This document shows, in pieces, positions 1 through 7,964 of a stretch of 64,000 bases of DNA. The notes under the pieces were generated by a model that did not search any database, had not been told where the DNA came from, and was given only the letters and a program-made list of their open reading frames with translations. The translations under genes and the position numbers were made by a program. Position 1 is the stretch's first letter, and every line of letters begins with the position of its first letter. This DNA comes from Arthrobacter sp. OAP107 (lineage in GTDB: Bacteria > Actinomycetota > Actinomycetes > Actinomycetales > Micrococcaceae): the NCBI RefSeq assembly GCF_040546765.1, contig NZ_JBEPOK010000001.1:1302001-1366000 (forward strand). The letters are read 5' to 3'.

Positions 1-2
1 GC

Positions 3-1184
3 TGGGATGCGTCCACCACCTCACGGCTGGCCATGGCCGGCGTCGTCATTTTCACCCTCTTGGTGGGCGCAAACCTGGCGACCCCGTTGTATCCGCTGCT
101 GCAGATGCGGCTGGGCATCAGTTCCCTGGGCATCACCGTCGCGTTCGCTGCCTATGTCCTGGCGCTCGTGGCCACGCTCATGCTGGCGGGGCACTGGTCC
201 GATCACATTGGCCGCCGTGCCGCGCTCCTCCTTGCCGTGCTGACGGGGCTCGCGGGCGGCCTGGTCTTTGCGAACGCGGACACTCTTGCCGGGCTGTGCG
301 GCGGCCGGGCACTCCAGGGCGTTGCAGTCGCCCTGGCCACGGGGGCGAGCTCGGCGGCCCTGCGTGAGCTGCTGCCGGAGCGCCCGGAGTGGGCCTCCCG
401 CTTCACCCTGCTGGCCTCGGCCGGGGGAGTGGCGGCCGGCCCCGCGATCGGCGGGATCCTCTCCCTCCTGCCGGGCTCCACCACCACGCCGTACCTCATC
501 CATTCGATCGTCCTGGCGGCCCTGCTCGTCCCGCTCTACCTGCTGCGCGCCCGCCCCGCCATCAAGCCTGCCGCCGGCCCCCGCCCGCTGAAGGCCCTGG
601 CCCCCCGCCGGCCGACGGTGTCCAGCGAGGCCCGCGGTGCATTCTGGCTGGCGGCGGCCGTCGGCTTCCTCAGCTTTGCCGTCTTCGGCTTCTGCCTGTC
701 CCTCGCACCAAGCTATTTCGCGAAGATCATCGGCACCGATTCCCGGCCGCTGATCGGACTGCTCGCCGGGCTCACCCTCGGGGCGTCCGCCCTGAGCCAG
801 CTGATCGCCGTCCGCAGCAGGTTCGCTGTGCCGGCAGGGCTGGCCGTCCTGGGCGGCGCGGTGGCGCTCATCGCCGCCGCGGCTGCCGCCGGCAACCCGT
901 GGCTGCTGGTCGCGGCGAGCGTGGCCGCGGGCCTCGGGCAGGGAGTTGCGTTCCGGACCGTCTTCAATGACGTGGCCGGAAAGGTGGAGGCGTCCCGGCA
1001 TGCGCAGATCATCAGCACCGTCTACGTGATCACCTACCTCGGCAGTGCCGTCCCCGTGGTGGGGCTGGGGTTCGCGACGGCGGCCTACGGACTGGACGCG
1101 GCTGTCGCCGGATTCGTGACTGCCTGTGCCTGCGCGGCGGGGCTGCTGGCAGCGGTCACCTGGCGCCACGGCCTCCAACGGTAG
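3..1184 (+). CDS. MFS transporter, probably cut at its 5' end by the window edge
   Basis: This is a major facilitator superfamily efflux protein of the cytoplasmic membrane; its substrate cannot be told. The first ATG is at 33 (383 residues from there), but the frame is open back to base 3 and the residues before the ATG look like an ordinary cytoplasmic N-terminus, so the true start probably lies upstream of the window. The chain is strongly hydrophobic with about 12 membrane spans. The MFS loop 2-3 signature is visible as GHWSDHIGRRAAL near residue 53. It ends 51 bp before an array of TTGCAA repeats and reads in the same direction as the ArsR-type regulator at 1313, a common regulator-pump pairing, although the two have no shared divergent promoter. 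Confidence 0.85.
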   Translation, partial: WDASTTSRLAMAGVVIFTLLVGANLATPLYPLLQMRLGISSLGITVAFAAYVLALVATLMLAGHWSDHIGRRAALLLAVLTGLAGGLVFANADTLAGLCGGRALQGVAVALATGASSAALRELLPERPEWASRFTLLASAGGVAAGPAIGGILSLLPGSTTTPYLIHSIVLAALLVPLYLLRARPAIKPAAGPRPLKALAPRRPTVSSEARGAFWLAAAVGFLSFAVFGFCLSLAPSYFAKIIGTDSRPLIGLLAGLTLGASALSQLIAVRSRFAVPAGLAVLGGAVALIAAAAAAGNPWLLVAASVAAGLGQGVAFRTVFNDVAGKVEASRHAQIISTVYVITYLGSAVPVVGLGFATAAYGLDAAVAGFVTACACAAGLLAAVTWRHGLQR

Positions 1185-1235
1185 CAACGCAGGAACCCGG
1201 CCGGGTTGCGACGGCGGGCACCCACCACCGGCTTC

Positions 1236-1297
1236 TTGCAAAGAAACTATTGCAAAGAAATGGTTGCAAAATAACCGTTGCAAATAAATCTTTGCAA
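1236..1297 (+). promoter_or_regulatory. Array of five TTGCAA palindromes at exact 14-bp spacing (candidate operator)
   Basis: TTGCAA, which is its own reverse complement, begins at 1236, 1250, 1264, 1278 and 1292. Every step is exactly 14 bp. The spacers are A-rich (mostly AGAAA or ATAAA type) in an otherwise GC-rich region. The fourth copy is placed to serve as a -35 element for the -10 at 1301, so a protein covering the array would block the promoter of the regulator at 1313. Autoregulation is inferred. Confidence 0.75.
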
Positions 1298-1313
1298 CGG
1301 TAGCCTTGGCGTA
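1278..1313 (+). promoter_or_regulatory. Promoter of ArsR-type regulator, leaderless
   Basis: The -35 TTGCAA (1278-1283), a 17-bp spacer and the -10 TAGCCT (1301-1306) are followed by 6 nt and then the ATG at 1313. No ribosome binding site precedes the ATG, so the transcript probably begins at the start codon. Confidence 0.6.
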
Positions 1314-2032
1314 TGGCCACCCACCCCACCCCCGAAGCCCCTGATGTGCAGGAACTGCCGTACCCCGTCCGGAAGATGGACCCCGCCTCCCTCAGGGCCC
1401 TGGCCCATCCGCTGCGGGTCCAGATCTTGGAAATGCTGTCACGGTACGGCGCGCAGACGGCGTGCAGCCTCGGCGAGCTGCTGGGGGAGTCCAGCGGTTC
1501 CACAAGCTATCACCTGCGCCAGCTGGCCAAGCACGACTTCGTCCGGGAGGTCGAGGGAAAAGGCACGGCACGGGAACGGTGGTGGGAACGGCCGCGCGGC
1601 GCCATCGAGGTGTCCTCGCCTGAACTTGCCAGTTCCCCCGCCACCCAGGAAGCGTCGCGGCTGGTCAATCGGGAGTTCGAGCACCGCCGCCAGGCCGTGC
1701 TCGCCGATTTCATGGCGCACGGGGCGGACACCCTGGACCGCGACTGGCTGGAAGCGGCCACGGTCAGCACCGCCAACGTGCGGATGAATGAGGAGCAGCT
1801 GGACGCGTACACACGGGCCATGGAGGCCTACTCCTACCGGCTGCTGGAGGAGATCCGCGGCGAGGGGGACCAGGAGGGGGCCCGGCCCGTGCAGATCCAC
1901 TTCAACGCCTTCCCCATCCTCGGTGTCCCCGCTTCCGCAGGCACCCGCGGCCAGCGCAAGACGCAGAACCCGCCCCAAGCGGAATCCAGCAGCACAAAAA
2001 AGTCAGCGAGTCCCGAAAGGAAAGAGCCATGA
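1313..2032 (+). CDS. ArsR-type winged-helix transcriptional regulator
   Basis: This 239-residue cytoplasmic DNA-binding protein has a winged helix at about residues 21-95. The pattern is typical of ArsR/HTH_20 proteins: an ALAHPLRVQILEML first helix and a recognition helix in the STSYHLRQLAKH segment. The remaining 140 residues are charged and helical and may mediate dimerisation. No metal-binding cysteine pair is evident, so metal sensing is not supported. The start at 1313 is set by a -10 box 6 nt upstream. The five-copy TTGCAA array lies immediately upstream, which suggests autoregulation. Its stop overlaps the start of the next small gene by 4 nt (ATGA), so the two are probably translationally coupled. 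The upstream MFS gene is a plausible target. Confidence 0.85.
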   Translation: MATHPTPEAPDVQELPYPVRKMDPASLRALAHPLRVQILEMLSRYGAQTACSLGELLGESSGSTSYHLRQLAKHDFVREVEGKGTARERWWERPRGAIEVSSPELASSPATQEASRLVNREFEHRRQAVLADFMAHGADTLDRDWLEAATVSTANVRMNEEQLDAYTRAMEAYSYRLLEEIRGEGDQEGARPVQIHFNAFPILGVPASAGTRGQRKTQNPPQAESSSTKKSASPERKEP

Positions 2033-2298
2033 GTGCTTTATCGCTCAACCAGTCCGTCTCCGGCTACCGCCGTGCCTCTGTCCTGGAAGCTGTGGCGGTC
2101 CGTGTCGGCGCCGGCCTGGTGGCGTGGGCGGAGCGGCGCAGGGTTGTTCCGGAGGAAACCGTGCGGCAGCAGCGCAACGCCGCGCGTCGCCGGGACGAGC
2201 TGGCCCTCCTCCGGGGCGACATACTCGGCGCAGCGCACTCGGGCCTGCTGCTTCCCGCCGCCAAGGGTGAAGGCCCGCGCTCCGGCAGGACGGGTTAG
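2029..2298 (+). CDS. Small hypothetical protein coupled to the ArsR-type regulator
   Basis: This 89-residue protein is of unknown function. Its ATG overlaps the regulator's stop codon (ATGA), and an AAGGAAAG ribosome binding site lies inside the end of the regulator gene, so it is real by context. The N-terminal half looks like an amphipathic or weakly hydrophobic helix (residues 17-35), followed by an arginine-rich segment (WAERRRVVPEETVRQQRNAA) and a glycine/arginine tail. Short proteins of this shape often follow ArsR-type regulators in Micrococcaceae (recollection). It could bind the regulator or sit peripherally on the membrane; no domain is recognised. Confidence 0.65.
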   Translation: MSALSLNQSVSGYRRASVLEAVAVRVGAGLVAWAERRRVVPEETVRQQRNAARRRDELALLRGDILGAAHSGLLLPAAKGEGPRSGRTG

Positions 2299-2305
2299 CC
2301 GCAGG

Positions 2306-2815
2306 TCAGTCCTGGTCGGGCAGCGGCCCGTGATTGCCCTGCATGTGGTCGAACACCAGTGTGGTTTCGGTGTGGCCCACCACGGGGTCGGTGGCGAGGT
2401 TGTCCAGAACCCAGTCCCGCAGGTCCTCTGTGGTGGCGACGGCGATGTGCAGCAGATAGTCGACCGAGCCCGACGTGTGGAAGGTCGACAGCACGGCGGG
2501 CAGCTTGGGGACGCGGGAGGTGAACCGGTCGATCTGCTCCCGGTCGTGCGCGCGGAGCCGGACGGCGATCAGCGCCTGCACCGAACGGCCGATCGCGGAA
2601 AGGCTCAGTTTCGCCTCGTATCCCTGGATGATGCCCCGGTCCGAGAGTGCGCGGGTCCGCATGAGGGCGGTGGAGGGGGCGATGCCCACCAGCTCCGCCA
2701 GCTGTTTGTTGGAGATCCGGGCGTCGTCCACCAGGGCCGCGAGCAGCCGCTCATCGATGGCGTCGAGCGGTTCGTGCCCCGCCGCCGGCCGAATATTCTT
2801 CGGGTTGCTGCTCAC
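2306..2815 (-). CDS. Lrp/AsnC family transcriptional regulator
   Basis: This 169-residue feast/famine regulator has an N-terminal AsnC-type helix-turn-helix (residues 20-70, LDAIDERLLAALVDDAR then ISNKQLAELVGIAPSTALMR). A C-terminal RAM/AsnC ligand-binding and oligomerisation domain follows (about residues 80-160). The length is normal for the family. The GTG start at 2815 is supported by AGGAGG close upstream, and a TAAGAT -10-like box lies further upstream. It converges with the small gene ending at 2298. The effector, probably an amino acid, cannot be predicted; no amino-acid exporter lies next to it. Confidence 0.9.
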   Translation of the reverse strand: MSSNPKNIRPAAGHEPLDAIDERLLAALVDDARISNKQLAELVGIAPSTALMRTRALSDRGIIQGYEAKLSLSAIGRSVQALIAVRLRAHDREQIDRFTSRVPKLPAVLSTFHTSGSVDYLLHIAVATTEDLRDWVLDNLATDPVVGHTETTLVFDHMQGNHGPLPDQD

Positions 2816-2933
2816 GGATCCTCCTGAAGTGTCCTCCGTTCATCTTAGCGGCGGCAAAGTGGCCAAGACATTCACGGGCAGGCGGCACTTCCGAACATCT
2901 GCAGGCTGGCCGATCTGTTAGGCGGCGAGTTAT

Positions 2934-4235
2934 TCAGGAGTGCTGGAGGCTTGCTTCGTCCTGCCGGCGCGGCTGCCGCTGGCGCCCGGAAGTGGGATGC
3001 ACGACGGCGGTGATCACCGCCGTCGTGCATCCCAGGATGATGACGGCGGCAGCCAGCGCCGGCCAGCCGAAGGACTGGAACACCAGTCCACCTGCCCAGC
3101 CCAGAATGCTGGAACCGAGGTAGTACGCGAGGTTGTACAGCGACGCTGCCTGGGCCCGGCCGGTCTGGGCGATGGCTCCGGTCCAGCCTGAGCCGATGCT
3201 GTGGGCCGCGAAGAAGCCGCCGGTGAAAATGATGAGGCCGGCCAGTATCAGCACCAGCACCTGGGTAAGGGTGAGGGCCAGGCCAGCCGCCATTACCGCA
3301 ATGCCGGCCAGCAGCACCGTGCGCCGGCCGAAGCGCTGCGTGAGGGCGCCGGCCCAGCGCGAGGTGACGGTGCCCGACAGGTAGGCCAGAAAGATGAGGC
3401 TGATGAGCGTGGCCGGAAGGCTGAACGGCTCGCCGGAGAGCCGGAACCCGAGATAGTTGTAGACGGCCACGAAGCCGCCCATCAGCAGGAAGGCCTGCAC
3501 GTAGAGCGCCAGCAGCCGCGGATTGGCCAGATGGCCGGACAGGGTCCTGGCAGCACCGCGGAGGCCCATCCCACGGGCCGGGCTGAATCCGCGGGCCTTG
3601 GGGATAAGGACCAGGAAGAGCACGGCCGCCACGGTGGCCAGGACGGAGACCGCGAGGGCGGCGGCGCGCCATCCCCAGAGTTCCCCCGCCGGTCCGGCCA
3701 CCAGCCTGCCGGCCAGTCCGCCCAGCGTGGTGCCCGCGACGTAGCTGCCCGCGGCGACGGCGGCGTGCGCCCGGTCGATTTCCTCGTTGAGGTAGGCGAT
3801 CGCGATGGCAGGAATGCCGCCCAGGGCCATGCCCTCCAGCATCCGGAGGCCCAGCAGGACGGGGAAGGACGTGGCCAGCGGCACCAGCAGTCCCAGGGCC
3901 GTGGCCAGGCAGATGCCCCACGTCATGGCCTTTACCCTCCCGATCCGGTCGGCGAGGAACGACCAGGGGATGACGGTGACGGCGAGGCCTACGGTGGCCA
4001 GCGAAATGGTCAGCGCGGCCTCCGCGGCGCTCACCCGCAGCTCGGCGGCCATGACGGGGAGCACTGCCTGGGTGGAATAGAGCTGCGCGAAAGTGGCCAC
4101 GCCGGCGAACGCCAGGCCAGCCAGGATCCTGCCGTAGGCCTGTGAACCCTTCCGGTGCCCGTTCCACCCGCTGCCTGCCGGCGGCCGGGACTGGCCCGGC
4201 GAACTTCGGGGAGCGTGCTTGTGGGGCGTTGGCAT
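2934..4235 (-). CDS. MFS transporter (YnfM/sugar-efflux-like)
   Basis: This 433-residue integral membrane protein of the major facilitator superfamily has about 12 spans. Motif A-like residues are visible (FLADRIGRVKAMTWG), preceded by a segment typical of drug/H+ antiporters such as E. coli YnfM (FAQLYSTQAVLPVMAAELRVS). I chose the ATG at 4235 because the open frame further upstream runs through the divergent regulator's promoter and into its coding region. It is divergently arranged with the LysR-type gene at 4327, and the intergenic DNA holds two palindromes. Regulation by that LysR protein is likely but inferred. The substrate is unknown. Confidence 0.88.
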   Translation of the reverse strand: MPTPHKHAPRSSPGQSRPPAGSGWNGHRKGSQAYGRILAGLAFAGVATFAQLYSTQAVLPVMAAELRVSAAEAALTISLATVGLAVTVIPWSFLADRIGRVKAMTWGICLATALGLLVPLATSFPVLLGLRMLEGMALGGIPAIAIAYLNEEIDRAHAAVAAGSYVAGTTLGGLAGRLVAGPAGELWGWRAAALAVSVLATVAAVLFLVLIPKARGFSPARGMGLRGAARTLSGHLANPRLLALYVQAFLLMGGFVAVYNYLGFRLSGEPFSLPATLISLIFLAYLSGTVTSRWAGALTQRFGRRTVLLAGIAVMAAGLALTLTQVLVLILAGLIIFTGGFFAAHSIGSGWTGAIAQTGRAQAASLYNLAYYLGSSILGWAGGLVFQSFGWPALAAAVIILGCTTAVITAVVHPTSGRQRQPRRQDEASLQHS

Positions 4236-4252
4236 GCCTTCAGCGTAAATCC

Positions 4253-4297
4253 ATGCTGACCTAGCATCCAATGCATGATTCATCGATAATTCATGCA
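4253..4297. promoter_or_regulatory. Two palindromes between divergent MFS and LysR genes (candidate operators)
   Basis: An ATGCT-N5-AGCAT dyad lies at 4253-4267. A longer near-perfect 26-bp palindrome lies at 4272-4297, with outer arms TGCATGA/TCATGCA and centre ATCGAT. The placement between divergent promoters, the size and the A/T-rich core fit a LysR-type operator. Confidence 0.65.
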
Positions 4298-4326
4298 GAA
4301 GCGGATTGATTGAGGGAGGAAAACCT

Positions 4327-5313
4327 TTGGACATCAAGCATAGGCAGCTGGTGCAGCTGCTGCCGATTCTGCCGCTGCTGGCGGAGCTGGGGCGGACACA
4401 GCACATCACCGAGACCGCCGAGCTGCTGGGCGTTCCGCAGTCGACCGTCAGCCGCGCCCTGGCACGCGCCAGCGCTGCAGTGGGGACCGATTTGCTCGTC
4501 CGGGACGGCAGGGGAGTGCGGCTGACTCCTGCCGCCACGACGCTGTTGCCCTATGTGGAGTCGGCGCTGGCCGAGTTCCGCGCCGGCCTGGACCTTGTCC
4601 GGCACGAGTCGGAGGTGGTGCGCGGCCGGATCGCTGTGACCTTCCAGCACACGTTCGGCGAGGCGACGCTGCCACTGCTCATCAGCGCGTTCCGGAACCG
4701 CTATCCGCAGACCGAGTTCGATCTCAGCCAGGGCTCACGTGACAGCTGCCTGGCCGAACTCTCCTCCGGCGCCGCCGATCTCGCCCTGACCGCGCCCGTG
4801 GCGCCCGCCGGCAGGACCATCGGCTCCGCCGCGCTGTACCGGGAGCCGCTGCGGCTCGTGGTGCACCACCGGCACCAGCTGGCGGACCGGAAGTCGGTGA
4901 GCATGGCCGAGATCCGGAAAGACCCTTTCGTAGCGCTCGAATCCGGTTACGGGCTGCGCTCGCTGACGGATGCCCTGTTCCGGGAAGCCGGTTTCCGGCC
5001 GCGGATCGCCTTTGAGAGCCAGGATTCACACACCGCCCGCGGCCTGGTGTCCGCCGGGCTGGGCGTGAGCATCCTTCCGCCGGAGGGCGGCAGCGGCCCG
5101 GGCCGGGGCGTCACGGCGGACACCGGGGATCTGGGCTGGGTCGAAATCGCGCTGGAATCGGAACTGGCATACCGCGAAATCGGCCTGGCCTGGCGTGAGC
5201 GCCGCAGCGTGCGGGAGGGCGAACCGGACGCCGTGCGCCTCTTCCGGGAGCTGGTGCTGGACGAGGGGCCGGCTCTGCTGGCGGGGCTGGTCCGCGCCCG
5301 GTCGGGCGCCTGA
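4327..5313 (+). CDS. LysR-type transcriptional regulator
   Basis: This 328-residue LTTR has a winged helix at residues 1-60 (KHRQLVQLLPILPLLAELG, then TAELLGVPQSTVSRALARA) followed by a periplasmic-binding-like effector domain (about 90-300). I chose the TTG at 4327, not the TTG at 4306, because GGGAGG at 4313-4318 lies at correct spacing before 4327 and the resulting N-terminus matches the family length. It is divergent from an MFS efflux gene, a classic regulator-exporter pairing. Its probable operator is the 26-bp palindrome at 4272-4297. The effector is unknown. Confidence 0.88.
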   Translation: MDIKHRQLVQLLPILPLLAELGRTQHITETAELLGVPQSTVSRALARASAAVGTDLLVRDGRGVRLTPAATTLLPYVESALAEFRAGLDLVRHESEVVRGRIAVTFQHTFGEATLPLLISAFRNRYPQTEFDLSQGSRDSCLAELSSGAADLALTAPVAPAGRTIGSAALYREPLRLVVHHRHQLADRKSVSMAEIRKDPFVALESGYGLRSLTDALFREAGFRPRIAFESQDSHTARGLVSAGLGVSILPPEGGSGPGRGVTADTGDLGWVEIALESELAYREIGLAWRERRSVREGEPDAVRLFRELVLDEGPALLAGLVRARSGA

Positions 5314-5320
5314 CCGGCCC

Positions 5321-5359
5321 CTCGCTGCCGGTCTCTCGCTGCCGGCCCCCTTGCTGCCG
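5321..5359. repeat. Short tandem repeat, three copies of a CTCGCTGCCGG unit
   Basis: CTCGCTGCCGG occurs at 5321 and 5335, and a degenerate copy CTTGCTGCCG starts at 5350. The repeat lies in the 64-bp gap between the LysR stop and the converging nitronate monooxygenase remnant. No function is evident. Confidence 0.6.
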
Positions 5360-5377
5360 CGCGTCTTGGTGCGGGGC

Positions 5378-6408
5378 TCAGACGTCCAGGAGCGCGCCTA
5401 CCGCGTCCGCCACGGATCCCGTCCTGGCCGAGCGCCAGCCTTTGCCCGCCCAGAGATTCAGCCGCTCCCGGTCGCCGGCGGCGGCCGCTGCCGCGCGTAT
5501 GGGGGCGGTCAGATGGTGGATGGCGGGGTAGCCCTCCGGGGCGTCCCCGTGGTCGCGGACGAACTCATTGACGAGCGCCCGGGCGTAGCGGCCGGTGAAG
5601 GCCCGGGTGGGTGTTGTTTCAGTGAAACGCTCATCGCCGAGGGCGTCTTTGTGCAGCTGCCGCGCGCCGCTTTCATCCGTCCGCAGCAGCGCCGTTCCCA
5701 CCTGGGCGGCAACCGCTCCGGCCGCGATGACCGATCTGACGGCGGCGGCGTCGGACACCGCGCCGGCCGCGATCAGGGGAAGGTCGACGGCGGCCGCCAC
5801 CTCCCGAATCAGGTCAGGCGTCGACGGCGGCATGCCGCCCTGATTCGTCGCGTGCAGGAAGGCGCCGGAGTGGGCCCCGGCACTGCCGTGCTGGACGACC
5901 AGTCCGTCGAATCCGCGCCCGGATGCCAGTTCAGCCTCGGCGCGGCTGGTGACCGTGGCGAGGACGGTTGACCCCGCCTTCCGGAGCGCCTCGACCACTG
6001 CGGAATCGGGCAGCCCGAAGGCGAAGCTGACCAGTTCGACGGGGTGCTCCAGCAGGAGGTCGATCTTCGCCTGCCAGGCATCGTCGTCATCAAGCACCAG
6101 GGGCGGCACGGTCACGCCGTAGCGCGCGGCGTCCTGGCCGAGGCTGGTCCGGTAGTCCTCCAGCGCGGCCACGGCGTCGGGGGAGGGGTTCAGCTGTGCA
6201 TGGTCGGGAACAAAAACGTTGACGCCGAACCTGGCTCCGGCGTCCCGGCAGGCACGGATCTCCGCGCTGACGGCGTCGGCACTCTTGTAGCCCGCGGCGA
6301 GGAAGCCCAGCCCTTGGCGCGGTGGATGGCCTGGACGAAGCCGGGCGTGGACGTCCCGCCTGCCATGGGTGCTGCAACGATGCGGGTATCGATCTCGGCG
6401 TGGGGCAT
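5378..6408 (-). pseudogene. Nitronate monooxygenase / 2-nitropropane dioxygenase-like gene with a frameshift
   Basis: Reading from the ATG at 6408, the first 32 residues (IDTRIVAAPMAGGTSTPGF and so on) are the normal beginning of an FMN-dependent nitronate monooxygenase. The frame then breaks. The next frame carries LGFLAAGYKSADAV and continues to the stop at 5378 with the family's FMN-barrel features (GFDGLVVQHGSAGAHSG, LPLIAAGAVSDAAAV). One base is missing around 6309-6313, where an AAGGGNCTGGGC context has become AAGGGCTGGGC. The intact protein would be about 343 residues. Without the base only a 264-residue piece from the GTG at 6172 could be made, lacking the first beta/alpha units. Either a recent pseudogene or a sequence error. 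It is divergent from the kinase at 6445. Confidence 0.8.
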
Positions 6409-6432
6409 GGCCGGCTCCTTGGGGCTAATCAG

Positions 6433-6447
6433 TACGCTGTTCTGGTG
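6433..6447 (+). promoter_or_regulatory. -10 box of the BadF-type kinase gene, leaderless
   Basis: TACGCT (6433-6438) is followed by exactly 6 nt and the GTG start at 6445. There is no ribosome binding site. Confidence 0.5.
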
Positions 6448-7425
6448 ACTAACTCTGACAACCTATCCGGTGCGGCCCCCGGTGCGTCCAATGCAGCTTC
6501 GTCCAGTCCGGCCTTCGCCGGTGCTGATGCCGGCGCCGCCCGGCCAGACGGCGTCGTGATCGGACTCGACATCGGCGGCACCAAAACCAGGGGCGTCCGC
6601 TTCGAGCACGGGGAACCGGTAGCAGACGGGAGCGTGGGAAGCGCCAACGTCCAGAACGTCAGCCGCGCCGAAGCCGCTGCGCATCTGGCGGAGCTTTTCG
6701 CCAAGATCGGCAGCGGACCCGTGGCACAGGTCTACGCCGGCGCCGGCGGGATCGACACCGAGGAGGACGCCGCCGCCCTGGCCGCCCTGATCGAGCCGCA
6801 CGCCCCGGGTGCCCGGATCACCGTGGTCCACGACTCACGGCTCCTGCTGGCGGCCGGGGGCGCCAGCACCGGCGTCGCAGTCATTGCGGGCACCGGCTCG
6901 GCGGCCTGGGGCACGAACGGCGGCGGCGAGGCGCGGGCCGGCGGCTGGGGCTACCTCCTGGGTGACGAAGGCAGCGGCTACTGGCTGGGCCGGGAGGCCG
7001 TGCGGCACAGCCTGCGGCGCATGAACCAGGGGCAGGAACCGGATGAGCTGACCCGGGCGCTGCTGGACTCCTGCAACACCGATGACCCGAACAAGCTGAT
7101 CGCGCTCTTCCACTCCCCGGAGACGGGCCGCCGCTTCTGGGCGCAGCAGGCCCGGCTGGTGGTGGAGGCGGCCGACGCCGGCCACAGTGTTAGCCGGGGC
7201 CTGATCGACCAGGCGGGCAAGGACCTGGCCGACATGGCCGCCCAGGTCCTCCGGCAGCTGGAGCTGGACGGACCGGTCATTCTTGGCAGCGGCCTGGGCA
7301 TGAACGTTGTCCGGCTCCAGGAGTCCTTCCGGAAACACCTCGCCGCGGCGGGGGTCAGCGACGTGCGCATCCTGGAGCAGGATCCCGTCTTCGGTGTTCC
7401 GCTGCTGGTCCGCGAGCAGGCCTGA
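6445..7425 (+). CDS. N-acetylglucosamine kinase-like protein, BadF/BadG/BcrA/BcrD ATPase family
   Basis: This 326-residue ASKHA-fold sugar kinase probably phosphorylates N-acetylglucosamine or a related amino sugar in the cytoplasm, recycling cell-wall sugars. Visible signatures are the phosphate-1 loop GLDIGGTKTRGVRFE near residue 35, the phosphate-2/adenosine segment VIAGTGSAAWG near 145, and GGWGYLLGDEGSGYWLGR, which is characteristic of this family's substrate region. The first 30 residues are an Ala/Ser-rich extension without a clear role. I chose the GTG at 6445 because of the -10 box 6 nt upstream; an in-frame start further upstream would run through the divergent gene. Substrate assignment is by family and not certain. 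Confidence 0.82.
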   Translation: MTNSDNLSGAAPGASNAASSSPAFAGADAGAARPDGVVIGLDIGGTKTRGVRFEHGEPVADGSVGSANVQNVSRAEAAAHLAELFAKIGSGPVAQVYAGAGGIDTEEDAAALAALIEPHAPGARITVVHDSRLLLAAGGASTGVAVIAGTGSAAWGTNGGGEARAGGWGYLLGDEGSGYWLGREAVRHSLRRMNQGQEPDELTRALLDSCNTDDPNKLIALFHSPETGRRFWAQQARLVVEAADAGHSVSRGLIDQAGKDLADMAAQVLRQLELDGPVILGSGLGMNVVRLQESFRKHLAAAGVSDVRILEQDPVFGVPLLVREQA

Positions 7426-7480
7426 GGAACTTCAGGTCAGGACGTCGCGCCCGGCCGCCGGCACGCGGATAACACGGGGC

Positions 7481-7495
7481 TACGCTGGAGCCATG
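7481..7495 (+). promoter_or_regulatory. -10 box of the Nudix gene, leaderless
   Basis: TACGCT (7481-7486) lies exactly 6 nt before the ATG at 7493. Confidence 0.5.
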
Positions 7496-7957
7496 ACCGT
7501 TCTCTTCGACACCCGCCCCGCCGCCTACGCCGTGATCATCCGCGACAGTGCCATCCTCCTGGCGTACTGGAAGCAGGACGGCAAGGAAGGCTGGACGCTG
7601 CCCGGCGGCGGGCTGGACCTGGCCGAGCACCCGGTGGACGGCTGCATCCGCGAGGTCTTCGAGGAGACCGGCTACCGTGCCGAAATCGGGCCGATGCTGG
7701 GGATCGACGTCGGGCACTGGCCGGCGGGTTCGCGGCTGGACGGGGCGGAACGCGACTTCCAGGCCCTCCGCCTCGTCTATGAGGCCAGGGTTACGGGCGG
7801 GGAACTCACCCACGAAGAGAACGGCACCACCACGCACGCCGCGTGGATACCGCTGACCGACATCGGCTCGCTCAACAGGGTGTCCCTGGTGGACGCCGCG
7901 CTGCGGCTGTTCCGCGAGCGCCCGGTCAACGGCAAGCTGGACTCAATTCCCGAGTAA
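7493..7957 (+). CDS. Nudix hydrolase
   Basis: This 154-residue single-domain pyrophosphohydrolase cleaves a nucleoside diphosphate linked to some moiety. The complete Nudix box GX5EX7REUXEEXGU is present: it begins GGLDLAE near residue 37 and ends REVFEETGY near 58, so it is probably catalytically competent and Mg2+-dependent. The start at 7493 is set by the -10 box TACGCT 6 nt upstream; the longer open frame overlaps the kinase gene and lacks family similarity. The substrate (house-cleaning of oxidised nucleotides, or a sugar nucleotide) cannot be told. A GC-rich hairpin follows the stop. Confidence 0.9.
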   Translation: MTVLFDTRPAAYAVIIRDSAILLAYWKQDGKEGWTLPGGGLDLAEHPVDGCIREVFEETGYRAEIGPMLGIDVGHWPAGSRLDGAERDFQALRLVYEARVTGGELTHEENGTTTHAAWIPLTDIGSLNRVSLVDAALRLFRERPVNGKLDSIPE

Positions 7958-7964
7958 ATTCCCT

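Noticed and set aside
21..1283. A 420-codon minus-strand frame opposite the first MFS gene and across the TTGCAA array.
   Set aside because: It is the mirror of real MFS codons with Arg/Gly/Gln-rich composition, no domain, and would run through the operator array.
1236..1297. The TTGCAA array as a plasmid-type replication origin (iterons).
   Set aside because: There is no Rep gene, DnaA boxes or A/T-rich unwinding region nearby. The position over a regulator promoter fits an operator better.
4306..4326. The TTG at 4306 as start of the LysR-type gene.
   Set aside because: The ribosome binding site GGGAGG lies downstream of it and fits the TTG at 4327, which also gives the family-typical N-terminus.
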